A stretch of 64,000 nt of DNA from an uncultured Alphaproteobacteria bacterium (lineage in GTDB: Bacteria > Pseudomonadota > Alphaproteobacteria > RF32 > CAG-239): assembly GCA_944391685.1 (NCBI GenBank), contig CALXUM010000004.1, positions 60,395-124,394 of the forward strand. The letters are read 5' to 3'. Within the stretch, counting starts at the first letter, position 1. Each line of letters starts with the position of its first letter. Positions 55,173-63,888 of this stretch are shown here, in pieces. Under the pieces are notes generated by a model that saw only the letters and a program-made list of their open reading frames with translations, ran no database searches and was not told the origin of the DNA. The position numbers were made by a program, and so were the translations under genes.

Positions 55173-56354
55173 TTATAATTTGATAAGTTCTTCAACCTTA
55201 GTTTTGAATTTATCCAAAACATCGGATTTGGGAGTATATTTTTCTTCAAAAGGTTCAACTGTTTGCCAACCCAAATCATTAAATACCTGTTGAATTTGAT
55301 TAACAACACCCGGACGCCAGCCATATGAACCAAAAGCTAAAGCTGTTTTATTTTTTGGTGCCAAGCCTTTCATATAAGTTACAAAACCGGCCACACGAGG
55401 AAATAGTTGGTTATTTAATGTCGGGTTGCCGATTAATACATATTTGGCATCAAGAAAATCAGGCATAATATCAGAAACATTTTTAACTGACAGACAATGT
55501 TTTGTTACCGGAATTCCTGCTGCCTGAAAGACACCCATGGCTACATCAGCCAATGCTGCCGTTGCACCCCACATAGTATCATAAACAATAACAGCTTTTC
55601 CTTCATTTGCACCTGATGACCATTTGGCATAGTTAGATATGATGGCATTAACCTCTTCTTTACCAGACCAAATAAGCCCATGCGACGGAGCTATCATCTC
55701 AATATCTAGCCCTAAATCACCGGCTGTTTTCAAAGCTTTTTCGGCTTGAGCTCCAAACGGAAACAATATATTGGCATAATAGCTTTTGGCATGCTCCATA
55801 ACTACATCAAACTTAGCATCTTTTACAAAAAGAGCATCGTTACAGTAATGTTGACCAAAACCGTCATTTGAAAGAAGAAGCTTGTCTTCTTTAACATAAG
55901 TCATCATAGAATCTGGCCAATGCAACATCGGAGTTGTCATAAAAGATAACGTCCTTTTGCCAATGGAGATGCTATCACCGCTTTTAACCAACTCAAATTG
56001 CCATCCTTCAGTGTCAAAATGAGCTTCTAAGGCTTGCTTACCTGCAGTATTGGTAATAATTTTGGCTTGCGGAGCAAGTTTCATAATCTCGGGGATATTT
56101 CCTGAGTGATCCATTTCAACATGATTTACCACAACATAACTTATTTTAGAAAACTCAACAATGCTTTGTATTCTGCTTAAATTTTCTTTGCTCATATAAT
56201 GTTTTACGCCATCAACAAGGGTAATTTTTTCATCCATAATTAAGTATGAATTATATGTTGAACCTTGCGGAGTGGCATAACCATGAAATTCTTGTAAATT
56301 CCAGTCTTTTGCCCCTACCCAATAAATATTTTCTTTTATTGCTTGAGCTTTCAT
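55173..56354 (-). CDS. FprA-type flavodiiron protein (O2/NO reductase)
   Basis: Soluble enzyme reducing O2 to water or NO to N2O in anaerobes. An N-terminal MBL-like diiron domain has HVEMDH (His78, Glu80, Asp82, His83), His145 in MLHWPD, Asp164 in SNDGFG and His near 225 in APSHGLIW. A C-terminal flavodoxin domain (about 255-390) begins AVIVYDTMWGATAALA. 393 residues is the class A length, without rubredoxin fusion. Divergent from the perR-like gene, with which it shares a regulatory region. AAGGAG precedes the ATG. Confidence 0.95.
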   Translation of the reverse strand: MKAQAIKENIYWVGAKDWNLQEFHGYATPQGSTYNSYLIMDEKITLVDGVKHYMSKENLSRIQSIVEFSKISYVVVNHVEMDHSGNIPEIMKLAPQAKIITNTAGKQALEAHFDTEGWQFELVKSGDSISIGKRTLSFMTTPMLHWPDSMMTYVKEDKLLLSNDGFGQHYCNDALFVKDAKFDVVMEHAKSYYANILFPFGAQAEKALKTAGDLGLDIEMIAPSHGLIWSGKEEVNAIISNYAKWSSGANEGKAVIVYDTMWGATAALADVAMGVFQAAGIPVTKHCLSVKNVSDIMPDFLDAKYVLIGNPTLNNQLFPRVAGFVTYMKGLAPKNKTALAFGSYGWRPGVVNQIQQVFNDLGWQTVEPFEEKYTPKSDVLDKFKTKVEELIKL

Positions 56355-56413
56355 TGTTTATCTCCTTGAAATATTTCATTTACTATCAATATAAATAATA
56401 TCTGATATTGTTA

Positions 56414-56460
56414 TTGACAATTATTTTTTTTGATTATAAACAATAATAGTAATCATTATC
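56414..56460 (+). promoter_or_regulatory. Candidate promoter and Fur/PerR-type operator
   Basis: TTGACA (56414-56419) and TATAAA (56435-56440, 15-base spacer) face the perR-like gene. Just downstream, 56442-56460 reads on the minus strand GATAATGATTACTATTATT, a dyad close to the Fur-family consensus (repeats of GATAAT, TGATAATnATTATCA). Placement over the start region suits repression of perR-rbr and perhaps of the divergent flavodiiron gene. Confidence 0.5.
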
Positions 56461-56472
56461 ACTTTTAATAAC

Positions 56473-56859
56473 ATGAAATACTCAAGGCAACGCGATCTTA
56501 TTTTAAAAACTTTACAAGAAAATGCCATCCACCCTACGGCGGAAGCTGTTTATAGTATTTTAAAAAAAATTGAACCGACAATAAGTTTGGCAACTGTATA
56601 TCGTAATCTAAATTTATTGGCTGATAACGGGATAATAACAAGAATAAATGGGTTGGACGGTTTTATGCGTTTTGATCACAATACACACAACCATTATCAT
56701 TTTATTTGCTCAAAATGTAATAAGGTGTATGATGTTGATTATGAAATTGCTCCGGATTTGGCTATTAAACTAACAAACAAAACCGGATTTATTGTGGAAT
56801 CCTGTCAGATTTCTTTTAAGGGGATTTGTAAGGATTGTAAAAAATTAACCCAAAACTAA
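56473..56859 (+). CDS. perR: Fur-family regulator, PerR type
   Basis: A 128-residue peroxide-responsive repressor. It has a winged-helix domain with PTAEAVYSIL and ISLATVYRNLNLL, and a structural zinc site formed by Cys79/Cys82 and Cys119/Cys122. The five regulatory metal ligands of B. subtilis PerR (His37, Asp85, His91, His93, Asp104) all align at a constant offset of 17: His20, Asp68, His74, His76, Asp87. The Asp68 supports PerR and not Fur. Divergent from the flavodiiron gene, 26 bases before rubrerythrin. No clear Shine-Dalgarno sequence. Confidence 0.9.
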   Translation: MKYSRQRDLILKTLQENAIHPTAEAVYSILKKIEPTISLATVYRNLNLLADNGIITRINGLDGFMRFDHNTHNHYHFICSKCNKVYDVDYEIAPDLAIKLTNKTGFIVESCQISFKGICKDCKKLTQN

Positions 56860-56885
56860 AAACTTTATTTTGAAGGAGTTGGAAA

Positions 56886-57425
56886 ATGGAACTTAAAGGT
56901 TCAAAAACAGAAAAAAATCTTATGGAAGCTTTTGCCGGCGAATCTCAAGCTCGCAATAAATATACTTATTATGCTTCTAAAGCTAAAAAAGAAGGCTATA
57001 ATATTATTGCCGATAAATTTGAACAAACGGCAAATAATGAAAAAGAGCATGCCAAAATTTGGTTCAAACTTTTACATGGCGGTAATATTCCTTCAACCGT
57101 TGAAAACTTGAAAGATGCTGCAGCCGGTGAAAACTATGAGTGGACTGATATGTATGCTCGTATGGCTAAAGAAGCTAAGGAAGAAGGCTTTGATAAAATT
57201 GCTTTCTTGTTTGAATCTGTTGCAAAAATTGAAAAAGGACATGAAGAAAGATATCAGGCTTTGCTCAAATCTTTGGTAGAAGGTACAATTTTTAATCGTC
57301 CGACCAAAGTTATTTGGGAATGTGCTAATTGCGGACATCGTGTTGAATCTCCGATGGCTCCTGAAAAATGCCCTGTTTGTGATCATCCGCAAGCTTATTT
57401 CTTTGAATTGCAGGAACAATTCTAA
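56886..57425 (+). CDS. rbr: Rubrerythrin
   Basis: NADH-peroxidase type diiron protein for H2O2 removal in anaerobes. A four-helix diiron domain with [28 protein letters not shown] and [15 protein letters not shown], then a C-terminal rubredoxin domain with CANCGH and CPVCDH near 147-165. 179 residues, the canonical length. GAAGGAG gives a strong ribosome site. Probably cotranscribed with and controlled by the PerR-type regulator. Confidence 0.96.
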   Translation: MELKGSKTEKNLMEAFAGESQARNKYTYYASKAKKEGYNIIADKFEQTANNEKEHAKIWFKLLHGGNIPSTVENLKDAAAGENYEWTDMYARMAKEAKEEGFDKIAFLFESVAKIEKGHEERYQALLKSLVEGTIFNRPTKVIWECANCGHRVESPMAPEKCPVCDHPQAYFFELQEQF

Positions 57426-57439
57426 AATTTGATGATAAA

Positions 57440-57474
57440 AAAACCTCAGACTTAAAAGTCTGAGGTTTTTTTTA
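57440..57474. terminator. Rho-independent terminator after rubrerythrin
   Basis: AAACCTCAGACTT AA AAGTCTGAGGTTT, 13-bp perfect stem with T-run; also usable for the convergent cold-shock gene. Confidence 0.88.
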
Positions 57475-57482
57475 TTTGTTTT

Positions 57483-57686
57483 TTAAGCCAGTTTAAGATT
57501 GCCAGCTACTGTTTTACCTCTCTCGGAGAGTAATTCATATTCTATCTTTACACCTTCGTTCAGTGTGCGAAGACCAGCCTTTTGAACGGCTGATATATGA
57601 ACAAAAACATCTGATCCGCCTTCATCCGGGGTAATGAAGCCATACCCTTTTCTTTTGTTAAACCATTTAACTGTTCCTGTTGCCAT
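57483..57686 (-). CDS. Cold-shock protein, CspA family
   Basis: The 67-residue single-stranded nucleic acid binding protein has RNP1 KGYGFI and RNP2 VFVHIS, starting MATGTVKWFN. The start at 57686 lies 8 bases after AGGA; the upstream in-frame ATG at 57695 overlaps that site. About 290 bases separate it from the divergent gene at 57974, leaving room for the long 5' leader usual for cold-shock mRNAs; I see no canonical cold-box in it. The gap 57687-57973 otherwise shows only AT-rich sequence. Confidence 0.95.
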   Translation of the reverse strand: MATGTVKWFNKRKGYGFITPDEGGSDVFVHISAVQKAGLRTLNEGVKIEYELLSERGKTVAGNLKLA

Positions 57687-57973
57687 AGTAAACATCCTTT
57701 AAAAAAACAGGTTAATAAATGAGCTTTGTAATCCTTATGTAAGGCTATACTCTGCCCTAACATAACTATCGTATCAAACGGCAGAAAACTTGTTTGTTTT
57801 TGTTGTTAAAAGTATTTCGCTTTTAGACCACGAAGGTTAGTTATGTATTTTAGTGTAATCCAACTATTTTACTTTGCAAGATGTTTTAGATATTTTTTAT
57901 ATATTAAAAACTTGCAAAGCTGCACGCAATGATTATTTCTTTTATGGATGTAGTTTTTTTGAAAGGATTAAAA

Positions 57974-58459
57974 ATGAAAAAATCTTCTTTGGCCATTATT
58001 ACTTTTGGAATTTTGTTTACATTGGCTATTTTTAATATTTCAACGGCTGAAGCTCAACGTAAAAACACAACCTCTCATGATGTTGAACCTGTTAATTTGA
58101 CAGCAGAAAATGTTACGGAAAATATTGAAGATAGTCAGGTAACGCATTATAGAAAAGATAAAAAACATCATAAGATGGGTAAAGAAAATAACAAACATTA
58201 TAAATATCAGGATAAATATGAAGAGGCTTTAAAAAGAATAGATAAATCTTCTTTTTCACCAGAACAAAAAGAACTGTTAATAGAACAAGCAAGAGAGAAC
58301 TTGATGCTTGCCGAGAAACAAATGCAGGAGAGAAAAGCCTTAGCTCAGCAACAAATGCAAAAACGTTCTTCTCTTGATATGAAACCAATGCTTAAAGATA
58401 AGGGTAATCGCAAAGCGGTGAAAAGCGTTAATGCTATTCTTAAATGTGGGAAAAAATAG
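57974..58459 (+). CDS. Exported charged hypothetical protein
   Basis: The 161-residue product has signal peptide MKKSSLAIITFGILFTLAIF with a likely cut after TAEA. The mature part is Lys/Glu/Gln-rich and mostly helical: a His/Lys stretch (KDKKHHKMGKENNKHYK), then YEEALKRIDKSSFSPEQKELL, then AEKQMQERKALAQQQMQKR. The helix with SPEQKELL loosely recalls Spy/CpxP LTxxQ proteins, but no repeat of the motif is seen. Start 57974 follows AAAGGA with correct spacing; the frame extends to 57929. Function unknown. Confidence 0.7.
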   Translation: MKKSSLAIITFGILFTLAIFNISTAEAQRKNTTSHDVEPVNLTAENVTENIEDSQVTHYRKDKKHHKMGKENNKHYKYQDKYEEALKRIDKSSFSPEQKELLIEQARENLMLAEKQMQERKALAQQQMQKRSSLDMKPMLKDKGNRKAVKSVNAILKCGKK

Positions 58460-58475
58460 TATTTATTTTTTATTT

Positions 58476-58507
58476 GAGCCAGCATTTATATGATGCTGGC
58501 TTTTTTA
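58476..58507 (+). terminator. Rho-independent terminator
   Basis: AGCCAGCAT / ATGCTGGCT, 9-bp stem followed by six T, 17 bases after the exported-protein gene. Confidence 0.85.
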
Positions 58508-58556
58508 ATAAAAAAATCTTTGCAAATTCATTTTATTCTGTTAAATTAGCGTTCGC

Positions 58557-58581
58557 ATCCGCGGCAATGGGGCTCGCGGAT
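58557..58581. other. GC-rich hairpin in the proS leader
   Basis: ATCCGCG GCAATGGGGCT CGCGGAT, a 7-bp perfect stem 31 bases before the proS start in otherwise AT-rich sequence. It could be a 5'-leader regulatory structure; no T-run follows. A weak promoter-like TTGCAA is seen at about 58520. Confidence 0.45.
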
Positions 58582-58612
58582 ATTTCATTACGTTATGAAA
58601 AGGAATAAAACT

Positions 58613-60130
58613 ATGTCTCTTAAAAAATCAAGAAAAGAAAATTATCCCGAATGGTATCAATGTGTGGTCTCGGAAGCTGATATGGCTGAAAATTCATCGT
58701 CTCCAGGATGTATGGTGATTAAACCTTGGGGATATGGTATTTGGGAACGCATTCGTGATGTATTTGATGAAAAAATCAAATCAACCGATCATGAAAACTG
58801 CTATTTTCCGATGTTTATTCCTTTGTCATTTTTTCAAAAAGAAGCTGAGCATGTTGACGGATTTGCCAAGGAAATGGCTGTGGTTACTCATTCTCGTTTA
58901 TCTATGAAAGACGGAAAACTTGTACCTGATTCAAAATTGGAGGAGCCTTTAATCGTTCGCCCAACATCTGAAGCTATTATTGCCGACTCTTTTTCAAAAT
59001 GGGTCAAGTCTTATCGCGATCTTCCGGTTTTGATCAACCAATGGGCAAATGTGGTTCGTTGGGAAATGCGTCCTCGCCTGTTTTTGCGTACTCGTGAATT
59101 TTTGTGGCAAGAAGGACACACTGCTCACTCCACACCTGAGGAAGCAGAGACTGAAACAAAAACCATGCTTGAGGCTTATTGTGAGCTTTGTGAAGAAACC
59201 TTGGCTATGCCTGTAATTTTGGGGAAAAAGCCTGAACATGAGAAATTTCCCGGTGCCGTTGATACCTATTGCGTGGAAGCAATGATGCAAGACGGCAAAG
59301 CTTTACAAGCCGGCACATCTCATTTTTTGGGACAAAACTTTGCCAAGTCAGCCAACATCTCTTTTGTTAACAAAAATAACCAACAAGAATATGCTTACAC
59401 AACGTCTTGGGGCGTGTCTACTCGTCTTATCGGCGGGGTTATTATGACTCATGCCGATGATGAAGGTATGGTCGTTCCTCCCAGAATTGCACCGTATCAG
59501 GTTGTTATTATTCCGGTTATTAAAAAGCCGGAAGATGAAAACACGGTTATGAATTATATTAATAACTTAGCGGCTGAAATTAGGAAACTTATACCTTTTG
59601 GTGAAAAGATAAGAATTAAAATTGATAAACGTGATCGTAAAAGTGTAGATAAATACTGGGAATGGACACGCAAGGGAGCTCCGATTATTTGCGAAATCGG
59701 TCCCAGAGATGCGGCAGAAAATAAGGTTATGTTGAAAGAACGTTTGAAAATAAACACTTCCAATGCCAAAGAAATTATTGGTAAGGAGGAATTTATTGCA
59801 ACATTATCTCAAAGAATAGAAAATATTCAAAAAGAAATGTTTGACAGAGCAAAAAAACGTTTGGATGCTAACATTCGCACCGATATTAAAACCGTTGAAG
59901 ATTTTAATCGTTATTTTGAACAATCCAATGAGTGGATTGAAGACGGTAAACAAGGTAAAGTAGCTTTTGTTCGCGGTAAATGGAGCGGAGACCCTAACAG
60001 TGAAGAACTTCTTAAGGCTATGAAAATTACCATTCGTTGTATTCCTTTTGATCAAAGCAATACTCAAGGTACTTGCTTATTAACCGGAAAACCGGCAACA
60101 ATGGATGTTATCTACGCCAGAAGCTATTAA
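58613..60130 (+). CDS. proS: Prolyl-tRNA synthetase, type 3 (archaeal/eukaryotic-like)
   Basis: Charges tRNA-Pro. 505 residues: class II motif 1 region GCMVIKPWGYGIWERIRD, motif 2 RPRLFLRTREFLWQEGHTAHS near 155-175, and motif 3 with GGVIMTHADDEGMVVPP near 285-300. An anticodon-binding domain (about 305-400) and a C-terminal zinc-like domain end in a Tyr (YARSY), a hallmark of type 3 ProRS. It lacks the YbaK-like editing insertion of the common bacterial type. Start 58613 follows AAAAGGAA. In Alphaproteobacteria a short bacterial-type enzyme is expected (recollection), so this form is unusual. Confidence 0.93.
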   Translation: MSLKKSRKENYPEWYQCVVSEADMAENSSSPGCMVIKPWGYGIWERIRDVFDEKIKSTDHENCYFPMFIPLSFFQKEAEHVDGFAKEMAVVTHSRLSMKDGKLVPDSKLEEPLIVRPTSEAIIADSFSKWVKSYRDLPVLINQWANVVRWEMRPRLFLRTREFLWQEGHTAHSTPEEAETETKTMLEAYCELCEETLAMPVILGKKPEHEKFPGAVDTYCVEAMMQDGKALQAGTSHFLGQNFAKSANISFVNKNNQQEYAYTTSWGVSTRLIGGVIMTHADDEGMVVPPRIAPYQVVIIPVIKKPEDENTVMNYINNLAAEIRKLIPFGEKIRIKIDKRDRKSVDKYWEWTRKGAPIICEIGPRDAAENKVMLKERLKINTSNAKEIIGKEEFIATLSQRIENIQKEMFDRAKKRLDANIRTDIKTVEDFNRYFEQSNEWIEDGKQGKVAFVRGKWSGDPNSEELLKAMKITIRCIPFDQSNTQGTCLLTGKPATMDVIYARSY

Positions 60131-60148
60131 GCTTTATGTTAAAAAATG

Positions 60149-60178
60149 AAACGCTACCTAAAAAAGGTAGCGTTTTTT
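60149..60178. terminator. Rho-independent terminator after proS
   Basis: AACGCTACCT / AGGTAGCGTT, 10-bp stem followed by TTTT; also downstream of the convergent 127-residue gene. Confidence 0.85.
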
Positions 60179-60179
60179 A

Positions 60180-60563
60180 TTATATTGTAGCTGATGCTCC
60201 TCCTAAATTCCGAGCCATTAACGCCGGATTAATTTTAGGGTGTCTGTTATCATATTTATTTTTGTAAATTTTTAATTCTTTATCAAAATCATGCATATTA
60301 CCGCCTTTTTTGATATAGGCATTAAGAGCAACATCAACATAATGGCTGTCTGTTTCATAAGGAAGATGATTTTTGATTACCTGTTCGGCTTTAGAGGCAT
60401 TAAATTTAATGATAACTTCTTGAAAAAATACATGATCGGTATTAATTCCATCACCGGTACCGCGAGCATCAAACAAAGCATTAAATATTTGTTCTTTGCT
60501 GATTTTGGGGTCAGAAATTTTTTTCAAAAATTCCGTACCTACATCTTTTTTATCAGTCATCAT
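60180..60563 (-). CDS. Hypothetical soluble protein, 127 aa
   Basis: Not recognised. Hydrophilic, helix-rich, no signal peptide or membrane segment. Notable segments are EFLKKISDPKISKEQIFNAL, DARGTGDGIN, FFQEVIIKFNASKAEQVIK and VDVALNAYIKKGGNMHDFDK; the last resembles a small helical repeat. AAGGAGG with 5-base spacing supports the first ATG, with a second ATG directly after. Monocistronic. Composition resembles neighbours. Confidence 0.65.
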   Translation of the reverse strand: MMTDKKDVGTEFLKKISDPKISKEQIFNALFDARGTGDGINTDHVFFQEVIIKFNASKAEQVIKNHLPYETDSHYVDVALNAYIKKGGNMHDFDKELKIYKNKYDNRHPKINPALMARNLGGASATI

Positions 60564-60663
60564 AATAGCCTCCTTTTTACAAGGTATTTCATATATTATT
60601 TATACCATAAATTAAGCTTTAAAACAACTGTTTTTGTAACAAAAATGTAACAATCTTAATTAA

Positions 60664-61746
60664 TCATACAATATTGTTTTTAATTAATGCTCTTAAAATT
60701 TCGTCACTATCCAAAAGTTTTACAGCACGCTGAAAATTTCCCGCTTCAGAAAGAATGGTATAATAATCTTTTTTTATGGTCGGAGCCATACGCAAGGCTG
60801 AAATAAATTCTTCCTTATTAAAAGGATTATGGCTGACAAATTCAAAGAATCCGGTTTTTAGCAACACTTCCCTTAGGCTATCTGTTTCAGGATTTTCTTG
60901 CAGTAATGCACATAAATATGACGCCGTTCCAACCTGCAGGCCATGCATTTTGGGATACTTGGAAATATTATCCAAAGCGTGGGATATAAGGTGTTCAGAA
61001 CCACTTGCCGGTCTTGAAGTACCGGCTATTTCCATAGAAATACCGGACATCAAAAGCGAGGTTACAAGACTGCGTTGAAATTCAGGAGAAGATGTATCAA
61101 AACTATGCTTAATAAATAACAGATCAAGAGAATTATATGCCATCAATGATGCAAAATCATTATATCTCTCATAACCTTTAAGAAATGCTTTTTTCCAATC
61201 CCATAAAGCCGTTATTTTGGAAACCATATCCCCAAGTCCGGAATAGATACAAGCCTGAGGACTTTCTTTGATAATATCAATATCTGCAACTACTCCAAAA
61301 GGAATGCTTGATTTAACACTTTTGCGATATCCGTCTACCAATAATGAACAATTAGGACTGCAAAAGCCATCATTTGACGCAGAGGTGGGAACGGAAATAA
61401 ACGGAATTTTCAAAAGATGAGTAGCATATTTAGCAAAATCCAGAGCCTTACCTCCTCCTATTCCGATTATGGCATTTAGAGAATTTGGTAAATTAAAAGC
61501 TACTTTAGTAATCTCTTCTATATTTATGAAACGAACATCTTGTTTATGAATTATGTTAATTCCATAAGCTTGAATGCTGTTATTAAATCTTTCACCAAAA
61601 ATATCCTCTAATCCTTCACTCCAAAAAACGGCAATGTTTGTCATGTCTTTATCTATCAGATATTTGCCAATTTTATCAAATTTTCCAGGGCCGATTTTTA
61701 GGAGATAAGGTATATTAATTTGTCGATTAGAGGGATAATATGTCAT
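60664..61746 (-). CDS. sn-Glycerol-1-phosphate dehydrogenase (AraM/EgsA family)
   Basis: NAD(P)H-dependent reduction of DHAP to sn-glycerol-1-P. 360 residues: GIGGGKALDFAKYATHLLKIPFISVPTSASNDGFCSP (about 96-132, given here only as landmarks GGGKALD and VPTSASNDGF) is the G1PDH form of the iron-ADH fold; metal ligands are in GLGDMVS, GSEHLISHALD and HGLQVGT. Start 61746 follows AAAGGAGG; the frame extends to 61776. It begins inside the last 20 bases of the HAD gene, so the two are translationally coupled. Confidence 0.87.
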   Translation of the reverse strand: MTYYPSNRQINIPYLLKIGPGKFDKIGKYLIDKDMTNIAVFWSEGLEDIFGERFNNSIQAYGINIIHKQDVRFINIEEITKVAFNLPNSLNAIIGIGGGKALDFAKYATHLLKIPFISVPTSASNDGFCSPNCSLLVDGYRKSVKSSIPFGVVADIDIIKESPQACIYSGLGDMVSKITALWDWKKAFLKGYERYNDFASLMAYNSLDLLFIKHSFDTSSPEFQRSLVTSLLMSGISMEIAGTSRPASGSEHLISHALDNISKYPKMHGLQVGTASYLCALLQENPETDSLREVLLKTGFFEFVSHNPFNKEEFISALRMAPTIKKDYYTILSEAGNFQRAVKLLDSDEILRALIKNNIV

Positions 61747-62404
61747 TATGACCTCCTTTAAGATAGTTGAGAACATCTTTAAAACTATTAAATGGTTGAG
61801 TGTTTATTTTAGCCTCAATACATTTTTTCAGCAAGATTTTTTTAGCAAAAACAACATCAGCTATCTGTGCCGGAGCAAAATCAGGCGGACCGTCACCACA
61901 AAGGACGACTTTATACCCTTGTTTTTGTAAATAACTTACCACTCCTGCTTTGGATATTCCAACATCTTGATCATAAAAAGGACTATTCTTTGGTGGAATC
62001 ATTTTTAATCCTGTTTGGGAATTGTATTCGCCATGATTGGTAATCAAATGGATATCATATTTATCAATTATGTTACCTAAGCTTATTTTTATATAATAAT
62101 CGCAGCCGGCAGAACACATATATATTGGTATTTTTTGTTTAAAACAATATTCGGAAACGCTTGAAAAACTTTTATCTATATGTATTTTTTTTATAAAACT
62201 TTTTAATTCTTTTTCCGGTATTTTTATTTGAGCAAAAACCTGATTCAAAGCTTCTAAATGGCTGAGTTTGCCTTCAAGATACAAATCCCATGGAACCAGA
62301 GCTTCCGGTGCTAAATATTTTTTAGCTACAAGATCAAAAAAATCATCATCACTTACTGTACCATCAAAGTCCGTTACCAAAGCTAACTTATTTTGCATCT
62401 GCAT
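61727..62404 (-). CDS. HAD-IB phosphatase (MtnX/phosphoserine phosphatase-like)
   Basis: The 225-residue HAD hydrolase has motif I DFDGTVSDDD at 12-21, a helical cap (about 25-85), motif II YMCSAGCDYYI near 95, motif III Lys near SKAGVV, and motif IV LCGDGPPDFAPAQIADVVFAK near 170. The subfamily resembles MtnX-like enzymes. Its coupling with G1P dehydrogenase suggests it acts on glycerol-1-P or a product made from it (inference). Divergent from the CNNM gene. Confidence 0.82.
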   Translation of the reverse strand: MQMQNKLALVTDFDGTVSDDDFFDLVAKKYLAPEALVPWDLYLEGKLSHLEALNQVFAQIKIPEKELKSFIKKIHIDKSFSSVSEYCFKQKIPIYMCSAGCDYYIKISLGNIIDKYDIHLITNHGEYNSQTGLKMIPPKNSPFYDQDVGISKAGVVSYLQKQGYKVVLCGDGPPDFAPAQIADVVFAKKILLKKCIEAKINTQPFNSFKDVLNYLKGGHNDILSL

Positions 62405-62505
62405 ACCTTTTCAACAATTTGTTTTAGAGTATTATAATAATCCTTTATTTTTGATAAATTTTTTGCTAACTTGTTCTTTATTATATAACAACTAAAAAGG
62501 AAATT

Positions 62506-63549
62506 ATGATTCTTTTACTTTTTTATGCCGTTATGGCTATTGCTGTTTCATTTCTATGTTCGGTTATGGAAGCAGCTCTTTTATCAATTATTCCAAGTTA
62601 TATTGCTCAATTAGAAGATAAGAACCCAAAACTGTTCAGACAAGTATCCGAGCTAAAAGAAAATATTGATCAACCATTGGCTGCCATACTTTCATTGAAC
62701 ACTATTGCTCATACGGTCGGTGCAACCGGTGTGGGTGCTCAAGTGGCAGAAATATACGGACAAGCTTATATCGGTTGGGCATCAGGTATTATGACTTTTT
62801 TGATTTTGGTATTGTCTGAAATATTGCCCAAATCTATCGGAGCAAAGTATTGGAAACAACTTATACCGTCAATGGTGATTACATTACACACTATGTTGTT
62901 TATATTAAAACCGTTGATTTGGATGTCTGCACTAATTACCAGATGGTTTGACAGTAAAAAAAGTGATGCTTCTCATATTAAAGAAGAAATAAAAGCTCTG
63001 GCCAGAATGGGAAAAGCATCAAAAGTATTAGATGAAAATAAATATAGAATGATTGTTAATACCATTAACTTGCATGAAGTTAAGGTTAAAGATATTATGA
63101 CGCCGAGAACGGTTGTTCATGTGGTGCGTCCGGGAACAACCATCAAAGAATTTGATAAATTTTTAACATCAACACCTTTTTCACGTTTTCCAATCGTTGA
63201 TAAAAATGAACAAAACTTTTTAGGATATATTCATAAATCAGCCTCTTATAAAGCAAATGACAATGATATTGTTGACAATTATGCCAGACAAATTCGGAGT
63301 TTTTCCCCCGATGCTCATCTGGAAAATGTTATAAATTCAATGCTGGAAGATCACAATCATATGGCTTTGGTTATTGATCAATTCGGTAATTGGGACGGAA
63401 TTGTTACTTTGGAAGATATTATTGAAACTATCTTAGGGAAAGAAATTCTTGATGAAACTGATGTGGTAGCAGATATGCGTCAATATGCCAAAATGAAGTG
63501 GCAGAAAAAACGAGAACTAAAAGGAATTAAAATCCCTGCGGAAGAATAG
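62506..63549 (+). CDS. CNNM/DUF21 membrane protein with CBS pair (CorC/TlyC-like)
   Basis: The 347-residue protein has a DUF21 membrane domain (about 1-150; SEILPKSIGAKYW is the conserved end-of-helix motif), then a CBS pair (about 195-315; VKDIMTPRTVV, FSRFPIVDKNEQNFLGYIH, HNHMALVIDQFGNWDGIVTLEDIIETILGKEI, the last read in two pieces). It stops shortly after the CBS pair, lacking the C-terminal CorC_HlyC domain. Family members mediate Mg2+ or Co2+ transport. AAAAAGGAA precedes the ATG. Confidence 0.9.
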   Translation: MILLLFYAVMAIAVSFLCSVMEAALLSIIPSYIAQLEDKNPKLFRQVSELKENIDQPLAAILSLNTIAHTVGATGVGAQVAEIYGQAYIGWASGIMTFLILVLSEILPKSIGAKYWKQLIPSMVITLHTMLFILKPLIWMSALITRWFDSKKSDASHIKEEIKALARMGKASKVLDENKYRMIVNTINLHEVKVKDIMTPRTVVHVVRPGTTIKEFDKFLTSTPFSRFPIVDKNEQNFLGYIHKSASYKANDNDIVDNYARQIRSFSPDAHLENVINSMLEDHNHMALVIDQFGNWDGIVTLEDIIETILGKEILDETDVVADMRQYAKMKWQKKRELKGIKIPAEE

Positions 63550-63554
63550 TCTAT

Positions 63555-63869
63555 TTATTTTTTAAGTTGTTCTTTTTTTTGACGGGCGATTTGGAGAATC
63601 GCTTCAAAATCATCGTCTTTTGAAACTTTGTTGCGTCGTTCAAAGCCGCATTTTTGACAGCGATGAATTAAAACATATTCACCGTCTTTTAATATCAAAT
63701 CAATCGGCTCCATTAATCCGCCACATTCTTCGGCCCTGTCTCCAGGATTAATATCAACATGTTTGGAATAAAGGCAACGTGGGCAATGATTGGTGTAACC
63801 ATTACCTTTGACATGAAATCCACAGTGTTCGCACACAAAATCTTCCTGACGACGTTGAAACTGTTTCAT
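63555..63869 (-). CDS. RNHCP domain zinc-ribbon protein
   Basis: The 104-residue protein has the RNHCP pattern: FVCEHCGFHV, then TNHCPRCLYSKHVDINPGDRAEECGGLMEPI, HRCQKCGFERRN and DDDFEAI. The four CxxC-type pairs suggest zinc binding, perhaps to nucleic acid or the ribosome. The name-giving Arg of RNHCP is Thr here. Function of the family is not known to me. Convergent with the CNNM gene, 5 bases apart. Confidence 0.85.
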   Translation of the reverse strand: MKQFQRRQEDFVCEHCGFHVKGNGYTNHCPRCLYSKHVDINPGDRAEECGGLMEPIDLILKDGEYVLIHRCQKCGFERRNKVSKDDDFEAILQIARQKKEQLKK

Positions 63870-63888
63870 TTTTTTCCTTGTTATTTAC

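Noticed and set aside
56401..56472. Riboswitch ahead of perR
   Set aside because: The AT-rich stretch shows a dyad and promoter-like boxes but no conserved riboswitch core.
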